NCBI GenBank assembly: GCA_021014325.1
Contig: CM037463.1
Coordinates: 4,459,001 to 4,523,000, forward strand
DNA length: 64,000 nucleotides
Source of the DNA: Plazaster borealis
Taxonomy: Eukaryota > Echinodermata > Asteroidea > Forcipulatida > Labidiasteridae
Direction: 5' to 3'
The translations under genes were made by a program, and so were the position numbers. Position 1 is the first letter of the stretch; each line of letters opens with the position of its first letter. Below the pieces are notes generated by a model, which saw only the letters and a list, made by a program, of their open reading frames with translations, was not told the DNA's origin and made no database searches. This document shows, one piece after another, positions 43,801 through 53,948 of the stretch.

Positions 43801-46800
43801 AGTTGTGTAGTCAACAATGAATGTAGTCACGAAAACCTAACCGCTATCTAAACCGCTATAGTAATAATAATTAATCGGTTTTTATATAGCGCTTTACACA
43901 CCCGAAGGGCGTCTCAAAGCGCTTCCAACATTATGACCCCTGGTCACTGGGCCATTTATTTCATTCCTTAAACCATCTCAGCTCCCTGGGGAGTATACAG
44001 CCTGTGCAACAACTGTGCGCTACTAAGCTAAATCAATCACAAGAACCATCTCTGCCCTCACAGGTACCCATTTTACCCCTGGGTGGAGAGAAGCAATTAC
44101 AGTTAAGTGTCTTGCTCAGGGACACAAGTGTCACGACCGGGACTCGAACCCACACTCTGACTCTGCTGAACAGAAACACCAGAGCTTGAGTTCGGTGTTT
44201 TTATCCGCTCCGCCACGACACCCCCTCGAACCGCTCGCCACCAGAGGTGATAGCGGTGACAGGAATGATAGCACCCTCTGATGGCGAGCGGTTCATTCGT
44301 GTGGTGATAGCGGTTTAGATGGCAGTTAGGTTTTCATGACTACATGCGTTCGTGGCTGCACAACTGGAGATCGTCTTGGAACCGAGACTAGGAGCATCTT
44401 GGAACCAAGACTACGACACTCCATGAATGTAAGAATGTGACTGACCTTGATGAGGCAGCATCCTAGGAAAGAAACCCACAGATTGTAGGAACTCGTGAGA
44501 TCCTTCAAGACTCGCTACCTTCTCGGTGTATGCCTTGTTACCTAATCGGATCTTATGGTACTTCTCCTCTGTTGGATTATTGCACACATTGTCGATATAC
44601 CTGATAAACAAAATACACAAACACCACTGTTTAAAGGGTCTGTATACGTTTGGTAATGACTCTGAAAACTAATGGCAATAAAACTTACTTTGGTATAAAG
44701 TACAGCAGCTTTGGATAGTATAATGCATTTTGAGAAACCTTTCACTTAGAAGTACTGCGGTAATGGAAAAACATATATCACTTTTTATCCCCAAAAATTT
44801 GAAGCAGATTATTCTTCCTGCGCAGACATAACCGCTCCAGATTTTCGACAATATCTCAAAAATGCTGAAACCTTTTGAAATGAAATTTTCACAGGTTAGT
44901 TTTATGGTATATATCTACAACTATATAGGATTGAAACAAACAGTGGGTTCCAACTACCAAATGTATACAATCCCTTTAATAGACTAGTCAGGCTTTTTAA
45001 TAACAGTTTTGCTGTTTTTTTCTGAGGGTCAAAAAATTGGAATTCAGATTTAAGTAGGAAGAATATCATGCCTGCATCTAGTTACCATAGGGAGGAGAAC
45101 TTTAATGGACTTGGGACATTGTCCAGCCAGAACACCATTAGCGTTGGCCTTTGGAATAAATTTAACCTACACACCATATCATCATCTCTTATTTTTGTAA
45201 AGGAGAGAAATAAATGTTTCTAAACTGAATGTCTCAACTGTTTTTAATATGAGTTGAACTTCTTCTTCTTCTTCTTTTTGAGTGCAGCCTTCAAATCATG
45301 ATTGAAGACAAACGCACTGCGGTAATGTCTCGGTAATGTCTCAACTGTTTTTTAAAATGAGTTGAACTTCTTCTTTTTCTTCTTTTTGAGTGCAGCCTTC
45401 AAATCATGATTGAAGATAAACGCACTGCCACACATTCCGGGGCGAACCCCTTCTCTTAGCGATAAGTGTGTACTGGGGTCTTTTACGTGCATTAATAGTT
45501 TTAAATACACAGGACCTGCAGCTTTATGTCCCACCTGAAGGAAGAAGCAATAATGGTTTAAGTGTCTTGCTTAGCGGCACTGGACACGTTTGGTAATTAC
45601 TCATAATATATATTAGCATAAAAACTTACTTGGTAACGAGCAATGGAGAGCTGTTGATAGTATACAACATTGTGAGAAACGACTCCCTCTGAAGTATTGT
45701 AGTTTTTGAGAAGGAGGTAATTTCTCACTAAAATATTTGAATCTGAGAAAGACTTCAGGCCTGAAGCTTTTCTCAGGCATCTGAAAGCACACTAATTACA
45801 CAAATTTTGTGTAACAAGGGTGTTTTTTCTTTCATTATTTTCTTGCAATTTCGATGACCAATTGAGCCCAAATTTTCACAGGCTTGTTATTTTATGCATA
45901 TGTTGGGATACACCAAGTGAGAATACCGGTCTTTGACACATTACCAAACGTATCCATTGCCTTTAAGGACACAAGTGTCAAGACCAGGTCTCGAACCCAC
46001 ACTCTGCTGATCAGAAACACCAGAGCTTGAGTTCGGTGCTCTTAACCGCTCTGCCATGAACTTACTTGCACATGATCTCTATCCCCACAAGACGTTTCTC
46101 CTTGTCTTTGTTCAGAGTATGAATCATCTTAGCTGAGGCCTCGATGGGTTTTTCTGGAAGAAGCTGTTTATCCCCCAAAAATAGGAAATAAAACAAAATT
46201 ATTAATCTTCATCTCCGACAAGACAGCTGGCCTAATTTCATAGAGCTGCTTAAGCACAAAAAGCAACTAAGCACAAAACAGTTTTGCTTACCAGAATAAG
46301 GTTACCAGCCAAAATACCATCTGTGACTGGATTACTGCTTATTTTTGCTTAGCAGAGATGTGTTAAGCAGTTGTTTTTGTTTTAAAAGCAGCTCTATGAA
46401 ATTGGCCCCCAGCTTTCAAACTCATTTGAAGTTTATGTAATCTGTCTTCTCATAGTGTTGTAATACCTTATTGGGTGTTTTTATGTACTTTTTGTGTGTG
46501 CATTTTTTGGCAAACATGGTTGTCACATAGTTAATGGGGCTGTGTCGTCATAATTGAAGCAGGCCTGTGGCTGTACATGGAATAATGAGCTCTAACCCAG
46601 TTACTGCATGTGCCCGCGCGCCCTCCATAGATAAGACACGGGGGAGGGCGCGTGCCTGCAGTAACTGGACAAGAGTTCTTAATTCCATGTAGAGCCACAG
46701 GCCTTCTTCGATTATGATGACACAGCCCCTTTAACCCTATGAATTTAGTACTGCGACAGGAGTGCACTGGACTCGAGTTCTTGTGGCTAAGCCATCGGGG

Positions 46801-49800
46801 TGTGGGTTTGCACCCAGGTCATGACACTTGTGTCCTTGAGCAAGACACTTTTGTTTATCATCACCCAGGGGGTAATTGGGTACATGTGAGAGCAGAGATG
46901 GTTCTTGTGATTGATTTAGTTTGATGCGCTACATACTTGGCAGCACAGGCTGAGGGGGCTGAGATGGTTTAAGGAATGAAATCAATGGCCCAATTACTGG
47001 GTATATAAAATTCTTGTACCGTAAGTGTCAACATTGGCAAATACTGGCGCAACATAAACGTCCATTAATATAAAAATTACGAAGTGTCAGACGGACACAG
47101 CATCTTACCCCTCAAAATAAAATGTTGGGTTGAACAAAGAAAAATTGACTAGAGCACGACTTGAACCTGCGACCTCCGGATTAACATTCCGGCGCTCTAC
47201 CTCTATCTAGCCCTATGTTGGCGGACTCCCTATAGCCAGGGATCACACCCAAGTTTACGATACAACCTTTGAAGCGGTAGGAGAGGGATCATCTTAAGGG
47301 ATGCAACGTCTTATTTCAAATATCAAGTAATAACATATTGACATGTCCATGAAGCTTACCCTTGTAAGTAGACACCCTTGTAGGTGTTCATCCACACTGG
47401 ATCTGGGAAACACACTTGAACATCCCAAGGGACACTCAAAGAAGATGCCACTGACGGACACTGGGGCGTGGTCATCATGAAAGAATGGCTGCTCAGGAGA
47501 TGTCTTACCCGCCGATGCCTTCAGAAGATGGGAGATGAAAAGACATGGTATAAGGATGTCTGGGCTGGGGGGATAATGTGGGTTCACCAACTAAATACTG
47601 CCTTCAAACAAATTGCAGATTGCAGACAAAATTTGTAGCTGTGTTTCACATCTGTTGGGGATCTTTAACCCTCCTACTGTCTGACCATTCAATATCATCC
47701 GGATGGTTTTGAATGATAGATACACTATGCCAGCCTGTAATACATGTATGATAACATGTGGTAAATGCTACTTAGCCGAGCGGTTAAGAGCACCGGACTC
47801 AAGCTCTGGTGTTTCTGATCAGCAGAGTGTGGGTTTGAATCCCGGTCATGACACTTGTACCCTTGCGCAAGATACTTTACCATAATTGCTTTGTCCTTCG
47901 GATGGGTCATTAAGCCGTAGGTCCCGTGTACTAGGATTGGTAGTGCACAAAAAAGAACCCAGAATACCCTTGTTTACAGGTTTCCTCAGGCTTGAGAACT
48001 ACAATGATCCTTGGTTTCATTACTAGAAATTTATAATAATAATAATAGCTCTGTACGTGGTTATTTTGCCATACACAACCTGTATAGCCGAATGGCTCTG
48101 AATGGTTGTTCAATTTTCTGGCAAATATTATCTAAAGTAGGAGGGTTACAATCACTTGTGAGGAATTTAAATTACCTGAGATGTATTGGAAGTTTGTTCA
48201 ATACCGCGTGATGCCTCTTTTTCTGCTTTGATTTCGGCAAGGGCTAAAGAAAAAACAAACAAAATTCAATTAAATATTTTGATAAAACATCAGGTAAGTT
48301 ATGATTGCTTGTGACGAATATTGCATTTCTTGCCCTGGGACCAATAAGGAAATACAGGTGTCTATTTGTTGAGAAAAAAAAGCAAAAACTGTTACAGTTT
48401 TTTCATCAAGAATGTCGAATCCATCCACGTTTAGCGAGTTGACAGGGGGTTCCAACTGCATCTCTGGCCGCAGCATTCACAAACGGACACCACGGAAATT
48501 GAATCTCCAAAAGTTGCCTTTAGGTGATATTTGGAGATTCAAATTTGTCGACATACTTTCATTGATTTCTGATCAAAGGGGGCTCTTCAGACGAAAATAG
48601 TTCGCAGGATGCTTACTGCCATTACCATCTTTAACCCTTTCATGCACCATTTATTTGAGTGATAAATTGATCATATGGACACATTAATTGTTTACTCATT
48701 TTTTGCAAATGGGGACCCCCAAAAAAACAGGTCACAATAGCACTCTCAAGAGTCCTCTTTCACATTCTGAAAACTGTGTGGTCGTGCCATCTTTTTTGTT
48801 CCTTTTACAACTATTTTTCTGAAGGGATTTAAACTGGTCGCTAGCGACTGGTCAGCCCGTGTAAACGTTTAACAAGTAGGCTTTCAGAAAAAAAAATTAC
48901 ACCATTTTTGTTTGGGGTCATTATCAAAGTACGGCCCTACCTTCAAGGGAACAGTAAAACATTATTTTTGAAACGGTAGGCCTACAACAGTTAAAACCAT
49001 TTAAATTTTAAAAGTGCATGGTTTTTTTTTTGGGTTTTTTGTTGTTGTTGTGCTTCCACATCGGTGGGCAATATGAAATGTCATGTGGTTCCCATCACCT
49101 TTTGCTTTGATTGCTCTGGCAGATGCAGATTGAGGCCTGTCTGGTTGCAACCTAGCGAGGGCAGCCTCTCCGGCTCGCTGGGCACTGGCAGCTGGGGCCA
49201 CTCTCGATACCGCTTGCTGCGTATTTGTGGCAACGGGCCTGTATTTGTAAAAACATAAAAATTAAAAAAATAAGAGAACATAATCATTAAAAACGAAAAA
49301 TCAAATTTTAAGAGAGTATTAAAAGGTATTAAAATCTTCATCTAAACATTAATCCTCTTCTAGAGACCATTCATTTCTGTACAATCATCACAAAGTGCTC
49401 AGACATTGCTAATACTGTTCATTTCTTTTAAATCAAATTTTGTCATTAAAAATGTCAATAGAAACACGAAACAAAAAATGTAGTTTTGTGTTTAGAAATT
49501 GGGATACTATGTTAACAGCATACTACATTGAAAAATTTCAGAAATTCGAACATGACCTTTACTTTGACTTCTTTATTCGAATGTAAGTTAGTAGGCCAAA
49601 CCTTGCGGCCGCTATGGGCATTTTGGTACAAGCCGCTTGTGGCCGCTATGGTCTCTAAAGGGTTTTTAATACATGTCCTTTAGTATCAGAATCAAATACT
49701 CTGAATTATAGATGAAGTTTCCTGTTGATTTCAACTATTGAAAAAAGTCTAAGCAAAAACAGTTACAGTGCTTTCATTATTGGGCTTGTAGGCCGAGGCA

Positions 49801-50786
49801 GGAAACTAAATTATAAATACTCTTTACTATTTTATTGCCCTCCTTAAAAATTAATAATAATTAATTTAACAAAACATTGATAACTTTTGAATCAGAAAGC
49901 TTACTGATTATAAAGTTCATCCACTAGTCCAGATTTTTTTTTAATTTGAAATGATTTCAAAGTCTAGGAACCCGCATTTGTGAGCAAGGCCAGAACATCC
50001 GGAAGCTGGTCATATCGCCCCCCCCCCAGCAGGCTCATCCCCAACAATGTCATACCCAAACAAGCTCGCCCTGGGTATTAACAATCTCATTCCAAGAAAA
50101 TCAACATTATTCAATTTACACAAAATTTGTCTGGGGGCCAGCCCTGCTACCTAGGGCGACTTTGTCAGGGGGTGAGATTGTTAGTACACAGCACCGCTTG
50201 TTTGGGGGCCAGCTTGTAATTAGGCCGTAGGGGTGAGGTGACCAGCATTCGGACGTCCCTGCTGGCATGGCTGGCTTTAGTATGGTACTAGTACTACTAC
50301 ACTAGTACTACTACTAGTACTAGAAAAACTATGAGGTTGTTACATATTACATGAACAACCTTGAGTAGCTCGCCTCGCTCTATTACAAGTAGAAGTACAA
50401 CCTATGGAAAAGTTTCCGCAGCATGCCTCCAACTTTTTTTTTTTTTTTTTTTTTTTTTCCTGTTTTCCATTTGGAGATAGGTGGAAAACAGGGGAGAAAA
50501 AAAAAAAGAAAAAAAAAAGTTGGAGGCATGCTGCGGAAAATTTACCCTATTTTCCATTGTTGATATCTAACTATTAGAAAATGTGGTGACCTACTGCCTG
50601 AAAAATCTGAAAATAAATAATTAATGTTAAAGTTAAACATATTTAAATCGACAACAAAAATCTGCAAAGAAAGAATGGTTAGAAAGCCTACATTTGTCTC
50701 TGTTCGTCCAATCTATGCCCTTGGCCAGCTTGTTTGAACCTGCGCTCCGTTTTCTTATTCCCCAAAAAATCCTGTAATTTCTTCAT
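40819..50786 (-). CDS. UBXN6: UBX domain-containing protein 6 (UBXN6/UBXD1), 10 coding exons, 446 aa
   Basis: Exons in transcript order: 50786-50692, 49238-49099, 48243-48176, 47518-47360, 46163-46066, 44600-44446, 43220-43001, 42440-42310, 41806-41661, 40947-40819. All borders are GT-AG and all phases agree. The N-terminus MKKLQDFLGNKKTERRFKQA resembles vertebrate UBXN6. AALARL at 57-62 corresponds to the p97-binding VIM segment. C130, C134, H146 and C150 make a TRAF-type finger-like motif. Residues about 157-260 are the PUB domain (KYIDNV, EGSHEFLQSVGF), which binds the p97/VCP tail. About 330-404 is the UBX domain (ALIRVRFPDGILLQG, NDWQPFVLTD). The end is FLKPELMSSIQTL. The length is close to the vertebrate protein (about 440). 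The family works with p97 in ER-associated degradation, endolysosomal sorting and mitophagy. The gene lies head-to-tail with its truncated paralogue, 10.9 kb away. Introns carry many MITEs and SINEs. Confidence 0.95.
40978..41106. repeat. Short tandem repeat near the UBXN6 last exon
   Basis: About six imperfect copies of a unit near 20 bases with core aacttgagttaaaagta, beginning about 30 bases upstream (transcript sense) of the last exon's acceptor at 40,947, so they may overlap the branch-point region. Confidence 0.75.
41141..41470. mobile_element. TTAA MITE, family E, partial
   Basis: TTAAAGAGAGGGTCATACTT at the left; central hairpin gaatctccaaaactcacct / aggcgagttttggagattc at 41,289-41,328. 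The right end is decayed. A poly-A run interrupts it near 41,180. Confidence 0.7.
41490..41655 (+). mobile_element. SINE 3' part (second family)
   Basis: ccttgtttacaggtttcctc and ccttggtttcattaccagaa followed by (ATA)n. The (ATA)n ends only a few bases from the UBXN6 exon 9 donor (41,660), so the SINE tail nearly touches the splice site. Confidence 0.65.
41820..42305. other. UBXN6 intron 8, nothing recognised
   Basis: AT-rich sequence with poly-A and TATATA runs; no repeat family identified. Confidence 0.4.
42650..42945 (-). mobile_element. tRNA-derived SINE (second family), complete-looking
   Basis: On the minus strand: A-box region ggtttgtgtgtaaaacg, B box ggttcgattcc, then a body with gtggttctctactatgcc and a tttccttcctccgg segment, resembling the 16,478 copy. 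Open frames over it are incidental. Confidence 0.65.
43420..43790 (-). mobile_element. tRNA-Leu SINE fragments in tandem
   Basis: Two partial, inverted bodies follow each other (ctaaatccatcacaaaaacc; ctaaatcaatcacaagaacc), ending in a decayed head (gacaactcggccaaggcac). Confidence 0.65.
43779..44412. mobile_element. Palindromic MITE split by a tRNA-Leu SINE
   Basis: The left arm 43,779-43,859 (gagtcttggttccaagatgc; aaacctaaccgctatctaaa) is inverted in 44,226-44,412 (tttagatggcagttaggttt; gcatcttggaaccaagact). The SINE fills 43,862-44,222. The right end lies about 33 bases from the UBXN6 exon 6 donor. Confidence 0.8.
43862..44222 (-). mobile_element. tRNA-Leu-derived SINE, full length
   Basis: Inverted: taataataattaatcggttt tail region, tatagcgctttacacacccg, the full body, B box (ggactcgaacc) and head ending in ccgctccgccacgacacc. 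The best-preserved copy of the family here. Confidence 0.9.
44631..44979. mobile_element. TTAA MITE, family B, hairpin-less copy
   Basis: TTAAAGGGTCTGTATACGTT at the left, atgtatacaatccctTTAA at the right. The central palindrome is deleted (aaaatttgaa joins gcagattattcttcc). Confidence 0.85.
45228..45430. repeat. Tandem duplication of about 110 bases
   Basis: gtctcaactgttttt, gagttgaacttcttctt, gagtgcagccttcaaatcat and aaacgcactgc occur twice in the same order. Confidence 0.75.
45431..46057 (-). mobile_element. tRNA-Leu SINE interrupted by a family A MITE
   Basis: The SINE body (ggggcgaaccccttctctta; tttaagtgtcttgctta) resumes after the MITE at aaggacacaagtgtcaagac and reaches the B box and head near 46,055. 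Other copies run gtcttgctcaaggacac without a break. Confidence 0.85.
45571..45966. mobile_element. TTAA MITE, family A, nested in a SINE
   Basis: Left end TTAGCGGCACTGGACACGTT (TTAA mutated to TTAG), right end cgtatccattgcctTTAA. Central hairpin arms ctgagaaagacttcagg / cctgaagcttttctcag at 45,743-45,776. Confidence 0.88.
46229..46411. mobile_element. Foldback MITE, family F
   Basis: ggcctaatttcatagagctg at the left is inverted as cagctctatgaaattggccc at the right. Confidence 0.82.
46531..46734. mobile_element. TTAA MITE, family H (GGGGCTGTGTCGTCATAAT ends)
   Basis: TTAA-TGGGGCTGTGTCGTC at the left; GATGACACAGCCCCTTTAA at the right. The whole element is nearly palindromic around a GC-rich centre (ccgcgcgccctcc / ggagggcgcgtg). 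Confidence 0.88.
46742..47010 (+). mobile_element. Degraded tRNA-Leu SINE
   Basis: actggactcgagttcttgtg (head), gacacttgtgtccttgagca and gatttagtttgatgcgctac (body), then tttaaggaatgaaatcaatg. Confidence 0.7.
47122..47222 (-). mobile_element. tRNA-Asn-derived SINE
   Basis: On the minus strand it shows the A and B boxes and GTT-type anticodon loop of the 9,798 copy, and the same ttgaacaaagaaaaattgac flank. Confidence 0.7.
47665..48149. mobile_element. MITE family J (TTAACCCTCCTACT ends) with SINE inside
   Basis: TTAACCCTCCTACTGTCTGA at the left; aaagtaggagggtta at the right. A tRNA-Leu head and body joined to the second-family SINE 3' end occupies 47,757-48,045 (tagccgagcggttaagagca, actcaagctctgg). 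Fragments of family J lie at 36,738, 53,215 and 53,345. Confidence 0.75.
48340..48950. mobile_element. TTAA MITE family E with nested family G
   Basis: Family E parts (gaatctccaaaa ... tttggagattc hairpin at 48,501-48,540; ggatgcttactgccattacc; aagtaggctttcag; aaagtacggccctacctt) are split by the element at 48,631-48,872. Confidence 0.75.
48631..48872. mobile_element. TTAA MITE, family G
   Basis: TTAACCCTTTCATGCACCAT at the left; the right end gtaaacgtTTAA is diverged. It matches 12,692-12,943 along its length (gataaattgatcatatg; tctgaagggatttaaac). Confidence 0.8.
49345..50690. other. UBXN6 intron 1: foldback and simple repeats
   Basis: Holds a self-complementary CTAGTA-rich stretch (50,283-50,322). 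Also holds a hairpin at 50,411-50,541 with arms tttccgcagcatgcctccaa and its complement around a T/A-rich stem. Otherwise nothing is recognised. Confidence 0.5.
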
Positions 50787-51605
50787 CTTGACACAGAAGT
50801 CGACTTTTTATTGCAAAATACTCATTCGATTTTACATCAACAGTGAAAACCCCTTTTAAACATAAACCTTTGGTCCGGTCTGGATATATTGCGCACCAAA
50901 TTTGGTTCTTATGCCAGAATTTCGAGTTATTGTCTAATGCCGATCACGAACGTCACTGGGGTCAGTAGTATTACCGCAAAGCCTGTGTGGCTGGAGATAC
51001 CTTCTTGTGTGTGTGTGTGGCCGTGTGTGGGGGGGGGCACGATCCTTCAAGAGGTCACAATGGAATTGTTTTTGTTATGGTGAACTCTTATTGTCATTGT
51101 TTATACACTCAGGAAATCTTTAGCGGGTGTGAATAGTCTATGACCATGCTATGACCATGGAGGAAGCCACGGAGGTAGGATTAGTGACAGAGTGGCGCTG
51201 ACGGTTATTGACGAAACTTTTAACTTGATTTTTTAGTGCTTACTGCTGCACTAGAAAGTTTTCCATTTTGTTTTGAAGGGCGCCCTCCTTTGAATAAACG
51301 TCACACACACTGTACACGTAACATACACTCAGTACACCGTCAGCTGCTGACGTTGAAACCTAGTTTTAAACCACAGAAACTGAATAGACTAGAGTTGGAT
51401 AACAGCCATTGAGAAATATCACAATGTGATTCACATCCCTTGCTCCATGCTGAATCATACATGGATATTTTCTACTTGGAGGGGTACGTGTCTTCAAAAT
51501 CACCACGTTTGCAAGCAAGGCTTCCACGGTTCCAGTAAACAGGTCACTCACTGCTGACTGCTCTGGACAGTTAACAATAACAGTAAGTAAAGTAGGCTAT
51601 CCCGC
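50787..51605. other. Upstream region of UBXN6
   Basis: Presumed promoter and 5' UTR of UBXN6 by position only; no core element identified. A GT-rich tract lies at 51,006-51,035. Confidence 0.35.
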
Positions 51606-51610
51606 TTATG

Positions 51611-52428
51611 GGTCAACTCGGTCCGAAGTCAACTCGGTCCGAAGTCAACTCGGTCCGAAGTCAACTCGGTCCGAAGTCAAAAGGTTAAAATATCTTTCAT
51701 GAACACATATTTGTTTAATTACATAGATTTCTCAAAGCCACATGCATAACCATCATATAAAATGGGTCTTTATGATAATATTCATCCCTGCCCAGCTGAA
51801 AGTGATTTGATTATCGTGAATTGTGAATTGAAGTAGTGGCAAAACGTTTTAGGCGTCCACAAACAATATTTTTGGTTCTGAAAGTATGCATATCATTGGG
51901 CGCTATGTAATCTCAGAAATTAAATAAAAATCCCCGCTTAAAAAAACGGCATGATTTACGTAAACCAAAGGAAACAAATTGATAGAAAATGAACTTATCT
52001 TTGCATGCGCTTGTGTACATTTTGTTTTGTTCCGAAAATAAGTAACAAATTTTTCCCAAAACACATACAATAAATAATATTAAAACAGTACGAATTAAAT
52101 AACTAAAAATTTAATGTAGGAAAATCAAGAAAATTAATTTTTGTTTAAGAGATGAGATCAAAAAGACTTTGTCCTTTTAAATAAACAATACGCCTACTCC
52201 GTGTTTACTTGAATCATGCTTGAATCTACCTCCCCGCTCTGACTATACTCTGTTCGGACCGAGTTGACTTCGGACCAAATTGAATTCGGACCGAGTTGAC
52301 TTTGGACCGAGTTGGTTTCGGACCGAGTTGACTTCGGACCGAGTTGACTTCGGACCGAGTTGGTTTCGGACCGAGTTGACTTCGGACCGAGTTGACTTCG
52401 GACCGAGTTGACTCGGACCGAGTTGACC
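51611..52428. mobile_element. MITE-like element with tandem-repeat inverted ends
   Basis: The left end is four copies of the 16-base unit gtcaactcggtccgaa (51,612-51,679). The right end is about eleven copies of its complement (52,253-52,428). They enclose about 570 bases of unique AT-rich DNA. The open frames in the right array are by-products of the period. Confidence 0.75.
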
Positions 52429-52485
52429 GGTACCCACTGTACTCATTCACTTCACCGGACCATACACCAGGACCTAATTCCATGG

Positions 52486-52696
52486 CTACAGTATTTTTGG
52501 CGACTATGTTGATGATAAAGACCGATGTTAAAAGAGAGCCATAGTTATGGACTAGGACGTCGGTTGGGCTTTATGGCTCTCTTTTAACATCGGTCTTTAT
52601 CATCAACATAGTCGCCAATTGGCGACTATGATAAAGACCGATGTTAAAAGAGAGCCATAACAGCCCAACAAGGTGGGCTAGACATCAGTCAGCAAA
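52486..52696. mobile_element. Palindromic element with three arm copies
   Basis: Ends tacagtatttttgg / gcaaaaatactgta. The block gataaagaccgatgttaaaa appears direct, inverted, then direct again, with a shorter tggcgactatg spacer in the third copy. Confidence 0.8.
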
Positions 52697-52699
52697 AAT

Positions 52700-53945
52700 A
52701 CTGTATCCAATCCACACTTTCTTTCTAATCTAAGTTTTATTTATTGATTTTTATATATTTTTTAAATATTTATAAGTTATGTAATTTCAATTAGTGAATC
52801 TTCTTGACGCTTATTGTAGTTGAACTTATTAGAAAAAAAACACACTCTGCATATCAATAGAAATGTTAACAGAATGTACTATTTACTAATGTAGAGCGCA
52901 CTTGGAATTAAAATACGAGCAAAGTGCCAATAAAGAAATCATAAAAATAAGCCATTTCGGGTTTCTATGTTGGGTCCATCTTGCCAGTGCTTTTTGGTGA
53001 ATGCCATTTTAGTTTCTGAAATAAGGTCCAAGATTCATCAAAACAAAACTTTAAAAATCCCTTTTGAAGACATGTTAGATATAAGAAAGTACGGGTCAGA
53101 TTTAGTTGCGATATTTGTAACCTTTCCCAACTGTCAGGAGGATAGAGGGTGATTAATATTGCAACTAGCCTTTTAGTCAAGGCACACCCGGACCACTGTT
53201 ATTAGGGAGAACGCTGAATTGTATGTAACACTCTTATTGTCTGATCATTCCAATCATCCACTGTGGTTTTGAATGATCGATAAACTACGCTAGCCTCCTG
53301 CAATATGATATCATGTGATGAATGCATCTACACAGCACACAGTCAACCCTCCTACTGCCTGACCATTCAATACCATTCACTCTGGTTTTGAATGATGGAT
53401 TTATGTTAGCCTGCAATATGGTGATGAATGTAAACTACACAGTGCACACATGGTTCAATTTTCAATTTCAAGCTCACATATATTTCCATACTTTATGAAC
53501 ATTTCTTAACAATACATAGCCAAACAAATTATTTAAAGAAGTAACCATAAAATACAATTTGTACAGGGCAGGAAATTAAATAAGTATGGAGGCATCATCT
53601 AGAAGCCAGGGCTTGTGGCGAGATGCCTGACGGACAGACAAACAAATGGTTCTGTGAACTGCACAGCCTGTGTCAGTGAATGGTTTCAAACAGTTGGTGA
53701 GGACTCACTGGCAAATGTCGTCTAATCACTTATAAATATTGAAATGTGTTTTTGTTATGGGTTTTGTTTTAGGGAGCTTGACTGCATCTAGATGGATTCT
53801 CTTTGTGTTTAGATACCAGAGTCCATTGATCAAGGGACATTTTATAACAAAGAAACATGAGCAACAAACTGACCACCATGGAGATGGAGATGGAGGTTTG
53901 TACAGTTTATTGAATCTTACAAAAACTTTGCCACTTCCAGGTCTT
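52700..53945. other. Intergenic, family J fragments only
   Basis: Family J ends (aaccctcctactgcctgacc and relatives) occur at about 53,215-53,335 and 53,345-53,450. No gene is recognised in the rest. Confidence 0.4.
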
Positions 53946-53948
53946 GAA

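Noticed and set aside
52226..52483. Minus-strand frames with repeated S/T-R-S-E-V-N-like peptides
   Set aside because: Encoded by the 16-base tandem end of a MITE-like element; two frames are equally open.
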